Of a stretch of 36,247 nucleotides of DNA, positions 1 through 6,573 are shown in pieces. The DNA comes from an uncultured Bacilli bacterium. GTDB lineage: Bacteria; Bacillota_I; Bacilli_A; RF39; UBA660. Each line of letters starts with the position of its first letter. The stretch's first letter is position 1. The notes beneath the pieces were generated by a model. That model was not told the origin of the DNA and searched no databases. It saw nothing but the letters and a program-made list of their open reading frames with translations. The stretch lies in NCBI GenBank assembly GCA_944358495.1, contig CALVRF010000002.1, positions 1-36,247 on the forward strand, in the 5' to 3' direction. A program made the translations under genes and the position numbers.

Positions 1-444
1 AAACCAGATAAAACTAAAACCGTTTTAGACTTATATTGCGGAACCGGAACCATTAGCTTAATTTTAAGTAAGCACTTTAAAAAAGTAATTGGTATAGAGC
101 TAAATAAAGAAGCCATAGACTGTGCCCAAGAAAATAAAAAAATAAATAAGATTAATAATGTCAATTTTATTTGTGGTGACGCTTCTAAAGAAATAAAAAA
201 AGTCCAAGATAAAATCGATTATATCATTGTTGACCCTCCAAGAAGTGGATTAACCAAAGAAGGAATAGGACACATTTTAAAACTAAACCCTAAAAAAGTT
301 GTATATATCTCTTGCGACCCGATAACTTTAGCTCGCGACCTAAATCTATTAAAAGAATATTACGACATCAAAGAAGTGACACCCGTCGATATGTTTCCCA
401 ATACTTATCATGTGGAAAATGTTGCTGTTTTAGTTCGTAAATAA
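1..444 (+). CDS. 23S rRNA (uracil-5-)-methyltransferase, RlmD/TrmA family (C-terminal part, runs in from left edge)
   Basis: The open frame enters at base 1 and ends with TAA at 442-444, giving the last 147 residues of the enzyme. It transfers a methyl group from S-adenosylmethionine to C5 of a uridine in rRNA (or tRNA for TrmA-like members). Visible motifs, in order: the SAM-binding DLYCGTGTISL near the start, the VDPPRSG motif, the catalytic cysteine in YISCDP, and DMFPNTYHVE with the family's general-base glutamate. All catalytic landmarks of the methyltransferase half are intact. The N-terminal TRAM/FeS part lies outside the window, so RlmD, RlmCD and TrmA-like members cannot be told apart. 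Confidence 0.93.
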   Translation, partial: KPDKTKTVLDLYCGTGTISLILSKHFKKVIGIELNKEAIDCAQENKKINKINNVNFICGDASKEIKKVQDKIDYIIVDPPRSGLTKEGIGHILKLNPKKVVYISCDPITLARDLNLLKEYYDIKEVTPVDMFPNTYHVENVAVLVRK

Positions 445-462
445 AAGAAAGGAACTATAATA

Positions 463-678
463 ATGAGTAAATGGAAAATATTACAAATAATTCAGTTAGT
501 TATAGTCATAATTGTTAGTTTATTCCTTTTGTTTAGAAGCGTTGATGGTCACGGTGCTATTCAAACAGCCGAAGCTAAAACAATAAGTCTAATTGTTTGG
601 CTCGGATTTTATCTATTTATTTTAGTAATTGAAATTATTATATATTTTATAACTAAAAAGTCATTCATTAATAAGTAA
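463..678 (+). CDS. Small two-helix membrane protein
   Basis: 71 residues with two hydrophobic segments (about residues 7-25 and 42-64) joined by a short polar loop, and a lysine-rich C-terminus. The start ATG has a good ribosome-binding site (AAAGGA, 10 bases upstream). It sits between an rRNA methyltransferase and a membrane-anchored XRE regulator that also carries two C-terminal helices, so the pair may act together at the membrane; that is inference from position. I do not recognise a family. Confidence 0.7.
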   Translation: MSKWKILQIIQLVIVIIVSLFLLFRSVDGHGAIQTAEAKTISLIVWLGFYLFILVIEIIIYFITKKSFINK

Positions 679-764
679 ACTAATAGTCGAGTAAATTAAA
701 CTGATTGTTCATTTACTTTATTCATAAATAATAGTAATATTTTATTCGTAAGGAGGATAAAATT

Positions 765-1151
765 ATGAAAAATTTTGGAGAGACTATTGCTTATTTAAGA
801 AAGCAAAAAGGTATGACACAAAATGAACTAGCCGAAAAAATGCACGTTACCGATAAAGCCGTTTCCAAATGGGAAAGAAATTTATCATGCCCAGACGTTA
901 ATACCATATCTAAATTAGCTGACATCCTCGATGTCTCAGTTGAAGAACTTATCCAAAGTAAAAATAATTCACAAGAAAACATAGGTAGTCTAATTAACTT
1001 AATATTAAAAGCCGTTGCTTTAGCTATGGGCATTGCATTAATCATTTTAAATGTTTTAAACCAAGTCGACGTTAAATCATCAATAATTATGTTATCGATT
1101 GGTCTTGTATGCGTTGCTTTTTATCTATTTAGAAATGAAAACCAAAAATAA
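765..1151 (+). CDS. XRE-family transcriptional regulator with C-terminal membrane segment
   Basis: The N-terminal helix-turn-helix (about residues 5-60) carries the classic pattern IAYLRKQKGMTQNELAEK followed by VSKWERNLSCPD and the ISKLADILDVSVEELI helix. Residues about 75-124 form two hydrophobic helices, so this regulator is probably membrane-tethered. The ribosome-binding site AAGGAGG is optimal and fixes the ATG. Such short XRE proteins with membrane tails are common in Firmicutes, usually next to a small membrane protein, as at 463-678. The target and signal are unknown. Confidence 0.85.
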   Translation: MKNFGETIAYLRKQKGMTQNELAEKMHVTDKAVSKWERNLSCPDVNTISKLADILDVSVEELIQSKNNSQENIGSLINLILKAVALAMGIALIILNVLNQVDVKSSIIMLSIGLVCVAFYLFRNENQK

Positions 1152-1191
1152 CTGGAGCAAAAAATCTCAAACACATCAAAAAAACAAATTG

Positions 1192-1203
1192 AAAGTCAAA
1201 AGG
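1192..1203. repeat. Left arm of 12-bp perfect inverted repeat
   Basis: AAAGTCAAAAGG here is the exact reverse complement of 1279-1290. The two arms flank the terminator at 1215-1244, and the right arm overlaps the -35 box of the next promoter. Confidence 0.6.
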
Positions 1204-1214
1204 TTATCAATTTA

Positions 1215-1244
1215 GGAAATTCACTATAACGAATTTCCTTTTTT
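1215..1244 (+). terminator. Rho-independent terminator after the XRE regulator
   Basis: An 8-bp stem (GGAAATTC / GAATTTCC) with an 8-base loop is followed by six T residues. It separates the XRE regulator from the Bro-N gene. Confidence 0.8.
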
Positions 1245-1282
1245 CGTGTAAGCAAAACACCCTAATTTCCCATTTTTGCCTT

Positions 1283-1311
1283 TTGACTTTTAAAATATCC
1301 TTTTGTAATAT
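1283..1311 (+). promoter_or_regulatory. Promoter of the Bro-N/DinD-like gene
   Basis: TTGACT at 1283-1288 and TAATAT at 1306-1311 are separated by 17 bases. The -35 box lies inside the right arm (1279-1290) of the 12-bp inverted repeat, so a protein binding that repeat could block transcription (inference). Confidence 0.6.
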
Positions 1312-1345
1312 GAAGGCAGAAAAAAATAGAAGAGGAGACGATAAT

Positions 1346-2206
1346 ATGCCAGAAAACAAATTAAAAACAATTACTAATCTTTTTGAAGGAAAAGAAATTA
1401 GAAGTATTTGGGATGCTGAAAGGGAAGAATATTATTTTAGTGTTGTCGATGTGATTAGTGTTTTAACTGGAAGTAAAGATCCAAGCGATTATTGGACAAC
1501 TTTAAAAAGAAGACTAAGAAATAATGAGGGTAGTGAACTTCCGACAAATTGTCGGAAGTTGAAAATGAAAACACCAAATGGTAGAAATTATCCTACTGAC
1601 ACTTTAGATACCAAAGGTATTTTTAGATTAATCGAATCAGTTCCAAGCCCCAAAGCCGAACCATTTAAACTTTGGCTAGCTAATTTAGGAAAAGAGCGAA
1701 TTGATGAAGTTTTTGATCCCGAAATCGCTATTAAAAGAGCTGTTAATTATTATCGTAATCGTGGATATAGTGATCAATGGATTGAAACTAGATTAAAAAG
1801 TATATTAGATAGAAATAAATTAACTGATATATGGAAAGAAAATGGCATTAAAGAAAACTATGAATATGCCATTTTAACTAATGAAATATATAAAAGTTGG
1901 TCAGGCATGACGGCTTCTGAATATAAAAAATATAAAAATATTAGAAAAGAATCTTTAAGAGATAATATGACCGATGTCGAAGTCGCTCTTAATGATTTAG
2001 GAGAAATTGCCACTAGAGAACTAGCTAAAAAACATAAACCCTACGGACTAGATGAAAATAAACAAGTAGCCAAAGCTGGTGGCGAGGTTGCTAAAGTAGC
2101 TAGAAATGATTTAGAACAAAAACTAGGAGCAACCGTAATTAGTTCCCAAAACACTTTACCTTATCAATATATTAGTGATAAAATAAAAATAGATGATAAA
2201 AAATAG
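1346..2206 (+). CDS. Bro-N domain protein, DinD/phage-antirepressor-like
   Basis: 286 residues. An upstream in-frame start at 1283 overlaps the promoter; the ATG at 1346 has AGAGGAG in front of it and is preferred. Residues about 8-115 form a Bro-N domain (IRSIWDAEREEYYFSVVDVISVLTGS split as helix-strand pattern, then DTKGIFRLIESVPSPKAEPFKLWLA). The C-terminal half resembles the E. coli DinD tail (a LRDNMTDVEVALNDLGE-type segment, then KAGGEVAKVARNDLE). Bro-N proteins occur in phages and integrated elements as antirepressors; DinD modulates RecA. The precise role here is unknown. A 25-bp palindrome lies inside the gene (1536-1560). It is probably co-transcribed with the YjbR-like gene 11 bases downstream. 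Confidence 0.8.
   Translation: MPENKLKTITNLFEGKEIRSIWDAEREEYYFSVVDVISVLTGSKDPSDYWTTLKRRLRNNEGSELPTNCRKLKMKTPNGRNYPTDTLDTKGIFRLIESVPSPKAEPFKLWLANLGKERIDEVFDPEIAIKRAVNYYRNRGYSDQWIETRLKSILDRNKLTDIWKENGIKENYEYAILTNEIYKSWSGMTASEYKKYKNIRKESLRDNMTDVEVALNDLGEIATRELAKKHKPYGLDENKQVAKAGGEVAKVARNDLEQKLGATVISSQNTLPYQYISDKIKIDDKK
1536..1560. repeat. 25-bp palindrome inside the Bro-N coding region
   Basis: Two perfect 12-base arms (AACTTCCGACAA / TTGTCGGAAGTT) flank a single central A at 1548. In the reading frame it covers codons for residues 64-72 (E-L-P-T-N-C-R-K-L). In RNA it would form an 11-bp hairpin with a three-base loop. It is far more G+C-rich than its surroundings. Confidence 0.9.
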
Positions 2207-2217
2207 TAGGTGGTTAC

Positions 2218-2886
2218 ATGAATATTGAAAAAGAAGTTTTTCAAAGACGAAAAATTAACTTTTCTAAACTAATAAACTATGGTTTCATCAAAGAAAAAGA
2301 CACTTACATTTATTCTAAAAAAATTATGAATGATGACTTTATCCTTTATATCACCATAACTTCTAAAGGTGATATAAAGGGTAAAATTTATGACCTAGAA
2401 TCCAATGAAGAATACATTAATTACCGTATTGAAGACCAAAACGGTTCATTTGTTAATCAGGTTCGCACAGAGTATACGGCTATTCTTAAGGATATTGCTG
2501 AGCAATGTTTTGACAAAAACGACTTTATTTTACCGCAGACAAATAGAATCGCCAAAGCTATAAAAGAAATTTATCAGGATAGTCCCCATTTTATGTGGGA
2601 AAAATATCCCGGATATGGTGTCTTTAAAAATCCTCAAAATCAAAAGTGGTATGCTGCTATTATGAATATTGATAAAAGTAAATTAAATGAAAACATGCAA
2701 GGTGAAACCGAAATCATTGATATCAAATTAGACCCTAAAACAATAACAACACTTTTAAATAATAAAGGCTATTATCCAGCCTATCATATGAATAAGCAAC
2801 ATTGGCTAACTATTATTTTAGATGATACTATTTCTGATACACAAATAATAGAATTAATAAGAAAAAGTCATGAATATACCGAATAA
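2218..2886 (+). CDS. YjbR/MmcQ-like protein with N-terminal extension
   Basis: 222 residues. The C-terminal half (about 105-218) fits the MmcQ/YjbR fold: a FKNPQNQKWYAAIM strand pair, KLDPK, YPAYHMNKQHWLTIILDD and a closing ELIRKSHE helix. The N-terminal half (about 1-95) is an extra region beginning with an IEKEVFQRRKINFSKL segment, also seen in some two-domain members. YjbR proteins have a cyclophilin/CyaY-like fold and are called DNA-binding on structural grounds; no reaction is established. The start follows a TAGGTGG ribosome-binding site directly after the Bro-N stop codon. Confidence 0.75.
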   Translation: MNIEKEVFQRRKINFSKLINYGFIKEKDTYIYSKKIMNDDFILYITITSKGDIKGKIYDLESNEEYINYRIEDQNGSFVNQVRTEYTAILKDIAEQCFDKNDFILPQTNRIAKAIKEIYQDSPHFMWEKYPGYGVFKNPQNQKWYAAIMNIDKSKLNENMQGETEIIDIKLDPKTITTLLNNKGYYPAYHMNKQHWLTIILDDTISDTQIIELIRKSHEYTE

Positions 2887-2948
2887 AAATGAAAACTTTT
2901 AATGAAAAAGACTTGAAACAAAAATTTTCACTAATTTTATTAAACAAT

Positions 2949-2977
2949 AAAAGGCTAACCACCAAGTTAGTCTTTTT
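2949..2977. terminator. Bidirectional terminator between convergent genes
   Basis: Stem AAAAGGCTAAC / GTTAGTCTTTT (one G-T pair) with loop CACCAA, followed by T residues on both strands. It serves the YjbR-like gene (+) and the metallophosphoesterase gene (-). Confidence 0.8.
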
Positions 2978-2979
2978 AC

Positions 2980-3021
2980 TTTACAATTTCGCTAAAAATG
3001 TCAGTCTTTGAAGAATATTAC
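2980..3021 (+). repeat. 42-bp extragenic repeat, copy 1
   Basis: Begins TTTACA, contains ATGTCAGTCT and ends GAAGAATATTAC. It aligns without gaps to 9102-9143 (34 of 42 identical) and 33688-33729 (29 of 42). It directly follows a terminator T-run; its last four bases overlap the stop codon end of the convergent metallophosphoesterase gene. Confidence 0.7.
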
Positions 3022-3887
3022 TTTACTAGTCTATATACATCGATAGAAGGTGTATTAAATAATCTAAAATTAACATCACTTACGCCAATTCCATTAGAAA
3101 CATATAAATCACTATTTTCTAGTTTATAATGGCCATTAGAATATTTAACCGCCCCCTCAGGGATTAAAAAGTCTTTAACCAAAGGAATATTAATTTGACC
3201 ATTATGGGAATGCCCCGCTAAGATTAAATCATATTTGTTATCTTCTAAATCATCGATATAATCTGGTTCATGCATTAATAATATGTTGTAAATAGGTCCA
3301 TCTTTTTCAAAAGAATTGATAAAGTTTTGTGTCTTTTGGTTTTTATTAACAATCGATTCTTTATCTTCAAACGAACTAACTCCGGCAATTAAAATAAAGT
3401 CATAACCATTTTTATAAATTGTGTCATAATTATTATTTAAATCGATAAAGCCCCCATTATTTATAATATTAGACCACTCATCAAATTTAACATCATCTTC
3501 ACCAGTAATCGCATATTTCCCGCTTGTCGCTTCAATTTTATTTAACTCACTAGCCATCTCACTAGCCATACTCGTCGTCATCTTCGTACTTTTATCGATT
3601 AAATCACCTGTTAATACGACAATGTCGGCATTTAATTCATTAATTCTATTGATTAACTTTTTTAAATCCTTTAGGCCAAATAAATTGCCATAATGAATAT
3701 CACTAATCCTGACAATTTTAAAGCCATCAAAATTATCAGTAATTTTGCTGCTTTCTATTTTTTGCTCATTAACTTTAAATTGTTTTGGCTCGATATAAGC
3801 CCCATAAGCAAAAATAAATAAACCAATTAAAATTAAAGCCAATATAAATTTAAAAAGCCCAAACTTTTTTTTCTTTTCTTTACTCAT
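3018..3887 (-). CDS. Membrane-anchored metallophosphoesterase (YkuE/YaeI-like)
   Basis: 289 residues. A GTG three codons earlier is possible, but the ATG at 3887 has AGGTG at the right distance. A lysine-rich start and one helix (about residues 10-29) anchor the protein, with the catalytic domain outside. Calcineurin-type motifs: SDIHYG (D63, H65), TGDLID (D95), LLMHEPD and AGHSHNGQ. The usual GNHD/E motif reads GEDD (residues 129-132), replacing the asparagine and histidine. Relatives such as YaeI hydrolyse UDP-diacylglucosamine-type lipids; the substrate here is unknown. It lies downstream of a CPBP protease and a terminator. Confidence 0.87.
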   Translation of the reverse strand: MSKEKKKKFGLFKFILALILIGLFIFAYGAYIEPKQFKVNEQKIESSKITDNFDGFKIVRISDIHYGNLFGLKDLKKLINRINELNADIVVLTGDLIDKSTKMTTSMASEMASELNKIEATSGKYAITGEDDVKFDEWSNIINNGGFIDLNNNYDTIYKNGYDFILIAGVSSFEDKESIVNKNQKTQNFINSFEKDGPIYNILLMHEPDYIDDLEDNKYDLILAGHSHNGQINIPLVKDFLIPEGAVKYSNGHYKLENSDLYVSNGIGVSDVNFRLFNTPSIDVYRLVK

Positions 3888-3918
3888 AGAGTTCACCTAG
3901 TATCATTTTACCATAAAT

Positions 3919-3943
3919 AAAAAAAAGACTAAAGTCCTTTTTA
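3919..3943 (-). terminator. Terminator of the CPBP protease gene
   Basis: On the minus strand AAAAAGGAC / GTCTTTTTTTT with loop TTTA; it overlaps the stop codon of the upstream gene. The following metallophosphoesterase gene must therefore rely on read-through or its own promoter. Confidence 0.7.
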
Positions 3944-4645
3944 TCCAAATAATAATACAAATAACTGCATTGACATAAGTATACCATTATGCATAAAATG
4001 AAAGCCCATCGATACAAAAATATTATTAGTTTTCATCATAATATAGGCAAAAGCCACTCCGCAACTACAATAAGCCACTAAATATAAAGGCATTAATGGA
4101 TCACCAAGCATTCCCGTTAAATGAAGTCCTCCGAATACTAAACTCGACATAACCACAAAGAAAAGTTTATTTTTAAAAATATTTCTAAATCCTAAACGAA
4201 AGACACTTTCTTCTAAAACCGGGGCTAAAAAGACCGCACTTATATAAGTATAAATAGGAGCTATTCCAAATTGACTTCTAATAGCTGTTTCATTATCCGA
4301 AGTTCCGCCACCTAATACCATAATTAATGAATTGGAAAGCATCATAATAATTACGCCTAATAAATAATACTTTAAATTACCCTTAAAATAACTTAAGTGA
4401 TTTTTTTTAATATCGGCAAATGCCTTTTTATATTCATCCTTAAAAATTAAGATGATTGCTGCAATTAATATTAATTCAACTGAAACGGAATAAATAATTC
4501 TAATTATTAAACTTAAATCATAATAATTAATTCCTAACAAATCTAAGGGGAGTCTTGAACACAAACTAACAATAAAATAAAGAAGAATAACCACAATACC
4601 TTTAATAATATTAGTTAATCTATTTTTATCATCAAAAGAAACCAT
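3941..4645 (-). CDS. CPBP-family intramembrane glutamic protease
   Basis: 234 residues with about six to seven membrane helices. The CPBP (Abi) signature is complete: EESVFR (E145, E146, R150), FGGLH with H175, and HFMHN (H216, N220). The family includes Rce1-like proteases and bacteriocin self-immunity proteins; which role applies cannot be told from sequence. The start ATG has an AGGAG site. It is divergent from the rimP operon. Confidence 0.88.
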   Translation of the reverse strand: MVSFDDKNRLTNIIKGIVVILLYFIVSLCSRLPLDLLGINYYDLSLIIRIIYSVSVELILIAAIILIFKDEYKKAFADIKKNHLSYFKGNLKYYLLGVIIMMLSNSLIMVLGGGTSDNETAIRSQFGIAPIYTYISAVFLAPVLEESVFRLGFRNIFKNKLFFVVMSSLVFGGLHLTGMLGDPLMPLYLVAYCSCGVAFAYIMMKTNNIFVSMGFHFMHNGILMSMQLFVLLFG

Positions 4646-4684
4646 TTAATCATCTCCTATAAACAATAATCTAATCCTTTAATA

Positions 4685-4713
4685 ATTATAACACGACTAA
4701 TCTATTTTTTGAA
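4685..4713 (-). promoter_or_regulatory. Promoter of the CPBP protease gene
   Basis: On the minus strand TTCAAA (4713-4708), a 17-base spacer, and TATAAT (4690-4685), about 40 bases ahead of the start codon. Confidence 0.5.
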
Positions 4714-4797
4714 ATAAATTAAAATAATTTTAGAATTAATTACCTATTTTAAAAATAGTCATCAATAAGAAAAACGTTTTATTTGGTATAAACACTA

Positions 4798-4834
4798 GTC
4801 AAACTACATATAATTGTGATATAATGTAGTTGAC
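4798..4834 (+). promoter_or_regulatory. rimP-nusA operon promoter region within an inverted repeat
   Basis: TATAAT at 4820-4825 is a good -10 box; the -35 (TAGTCA, 4796-4801, 18-base spacer) is weak. An inverted repeat, GTCAAACTACAT (4798-4809) and ATGTAGTTGAC (4824-4834), with one bulged base, brackets the -10 box. It could be an operator or a regulator-dependent promoter (inference). Confidence 0.55.
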
Positions 4835-4846
4835 TTCAGGAAAAGC

Positions 4847-4870
4847 AAAGAGTGGGAAATCCCACTCTTT
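4847..4870 (+). promoter_or_regulatory. Strong hairpin in the rimP leader
   Basis: A perfect 10-bp stem AAAGAGTGGG / CCCACTCTTT with loop AAAT sits 20 bases before the rimP start, just ahead of the GGAGGG ribosome-binding site. There is only a weak T-run, so an attenuator or a leader stabiliser are both possible. Confidence 0.7.
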
Positions 4871-4889
4871 AATGTAGTAGGAGGGAAAC

Positions 4890-5141
4890 ATGATTGAAAA
4901 ACAGGTGAGAGACTTATTAGAAAGCAAAATCAAAGAAGCTGGTTACATTTTAGATGAAGTAACTTATGGCAAAGAGGGTAGTGTTAATACTTTGACTCTA
5001 ATCATTGATAAAGAAGGGTATATTAATATTAATGACTGCGTCAAAGTTAACGAAATTGTTAATCCCCTTTTAGATGAAGCTGATTTAATAAGTGAAAGCT
5101 ACGTTTTAGACGTATGTTCAAAAGAGAAAGGAAGTGAATAA
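4890..5141 (+). CDS. rimP: Ribosome maturation factor RimP, short form lacking the C-terminal domain
   Basis: 83 residues matching the RimP N-terminal alpha/beta domain (VRDLLESKIKEAGYIL, then TLTLIIDKEGYININDC, ending VLDVCSK). Family members are usually about 150 residues with a C-terminal SH3-like domain; here the frame stops where that domain should start, and nusA begins two bases later, so no decayed tail remains. RimP binds the 30S subunit during assembly. Start fixed by AGGAGGG. It leads the operon rimP-nusA-rnpM-infB. Confidence 0.88.
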   Translation: MIEKQVRDLLESKIKEAGYILDEVTYGKEGSVNTLTLIIDKEGYININDCVKVNEIVNPLLDEADLISESYVLDVCSKEKGSE

Positions 5142-5142
5142 A

Positions 5143-6294
5143 ATGGAAGGCAAGAAATTTAAAGCTGCTGTCGATGCATTATCTGAAGAAAAAGGTATCG
5201 ATAAAGATATTATTTATGATGCAATGGAACTTGCTTTAACCAGTGCTTATAAGAAAAACTATCATTCATTATCTAATGTCCGTGTTGACATTAACAGAGA
5301 AACTGGCGACATTAAAATTTTCTCATATAAAACTGTTGTCTTAAATGAAGAATGGGAAAAAGAAGAAGGCAAATACGAAACTGAAATTATTACTGATGAA
5401 GAAGGTAATGAACAAGAAGTCGAAAAAGATTACTATTTTGATGATCGTATTCATATTACTTTAGAGGAAGCTAGAAAAATAGTTCCTGACATTCAAATTG
5501 GTGAAACCATCGAAGAAGAAGTAACACCAAAAGATTTTGGTAGAGTTGCTGCAGCTACTGCCAAACAAGTAGTTATTCAAAAAATCAGAGAGGCCGAAAG
5601 GGAAGTTATCAACCATGAATTTGCCGACAAACAAGATGAAATGGTCGTTGGAACTGTAGCCATGGAAGACGTTCGTAATTATTATATTGACCTAGGTAGA
5701 ACGCAAGGAATTTTACCAAAGAAAGAAATCATCCCTGGTGAACAAATTAAAATGGGATCTAGCATTAAAGTTTACATCAGCAAAGTAGAAAATAATAGTA
5801 AAGGCCCACTAATTTTACTATCAAGAAGTCACTATGGATTTGTTAAACGTTTATTTGAATTAGAAATTCCTGAAATTAGCGAAGGAATTATTCTCGTTTA
5901 TAGTGTAGCTAGAGATGCTGGTAATCGTACTAAAATTGCCGTTTATTCTGAAAATCCTAATGTTGATCCAGTCGGTGCTTGTATTGGTGAAAAGGGAAGC
6001 CGTATCAATCGTATTATTTCTGAATTAAATGGTGAAAAAATTGATGTTGTTCCATATGACAATGATCCCGCTAGATTTATCGAAAATGCTTTAAGTCCGG
6101 CTAAAAATTTACACATTTTCATTACCGACGAAAAGAAAAAAGAAGCTTTAGTTGTTGTTGATAACGCTAATCTTTCACTCGCAATCGGTAAAAAAGGTTC
6201 TAATGTTCGTTTAGCATCACGCCTTACGCATTACCACTTAGATGTCAAAACAACCACCCAAGCTGAAGAGTTAGGAATTAGTATTGCCGAATAA
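5143..6294 (+). CDS. nusA: Transcription termination/antitermination factor NusA
   Basis: 383 residues, the usual Gram-positive length without C-terminal acidic repeats. Order: RNA polymerase-binding N-terminal domain (1-130, with an acidic insert about residues 70-100), S1 domain (about 135-200), then KH1 and KH2 with GACIGEKGSRINRI and AIGKKGSNVRLASRL. NusA binds RNA polymerase and nascent RNA, enhancing pausing and intrinsic termination. The ATG at 5143 follows AAAGGAAGTG; a GTG three codons upstream is less likely. The stop codon is one base from the rnpM start. Confidence 0.97.
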   Translation: MEGKKFKAAVDALSEEKGIDKDIIYDAMELALTSAYKKNYHSLSNVRVDINRETGDIKIFSYKTVVLNEEWEKEEGKYETEIITDEEGNEQEVEKDYYFDDRIHITLEEARKIVPDIQIGETIEEEVTPKDFGRVAAATAKQVVIQKIREAEREVINHEFADKQDEMVVGTVAMEDVRNYYIDLGRTQGILPKKEIIPGEQIKMGSSIKVYISKVENNSKGPLILLSRSHYGFVKRLFELEIPEISEGIILVYSVARDAGNRTKIAVYSENPNVDPVGACIGEKGSRINRIISELNGEKIDVVPYDNDPARFIENALSPAKNLHIFITDEKKKEALVVVDNANLSLAIGKKGSNVRLASRLTHYHLDVKTTTQAEELGISIAE

Positions 6295-6295
6295 T

Positions 6296-6553
6296 ATGAA
6301 AACCAAAAAAATTCCTATGCGTATGTGTGTGGTTACCAGAGAAAAATATCCTAAAAAAGAATTAATTAGAGTTGTCAGAACCGAAAATGGAGTAATCGTT
6401 GATCCTACCGGTAAACAAAATGGCCATGGAGCTTATTTAAAAAAAGATTTAGTCGTCTTTGAAAAAGCCCAAAAAACGAAAATCTTAAATAAAGTATTAG
6501 AAACTGAAGTACCAGAAACTGTATTTGAACAGTTAAAAGAAACATTAAATTAA
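6296..6553 (+). CDS. rnpM: YlxR/RnpM family protein (DUF448)
   Basis: 85 residues. The YlxR pattern is clear: RMCVVTREKYPKKELIRVVR, then VDPTGKQNGHGAYL, in which the usual GRGAY is GHGAY. YlxR is a small RNA-binding protein, reported to act as an RNase P modulator in Bacillus. The ATG at 6296 starts one base after the nusA stop with no strong ribosome-binding site, implying translational coupling; a TTG at 6284 is an unlikely alternative. The ylxQ (L7Ae-like) gene that often follows is absent here. Confidence 0.92.
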   Translation: MKTKKIPMRMCVVTREKYPKKELIRVVRTENGVIVDPTGKQNGHGAYLKKDLVVFEKAQKTKILNKVLETEVPETVFEQLKETLN

Positions 6554-6573
6554 TAGAAAAGAGGTGCATAATT

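Noticed and set aside
690..717. AGTAAAT/ATTTACT inverted repeat before the XRE gene as a terminator or operator
   Set aside because: Only seven A/T-rich pairs and no proper T-run; not distinguishable from background.
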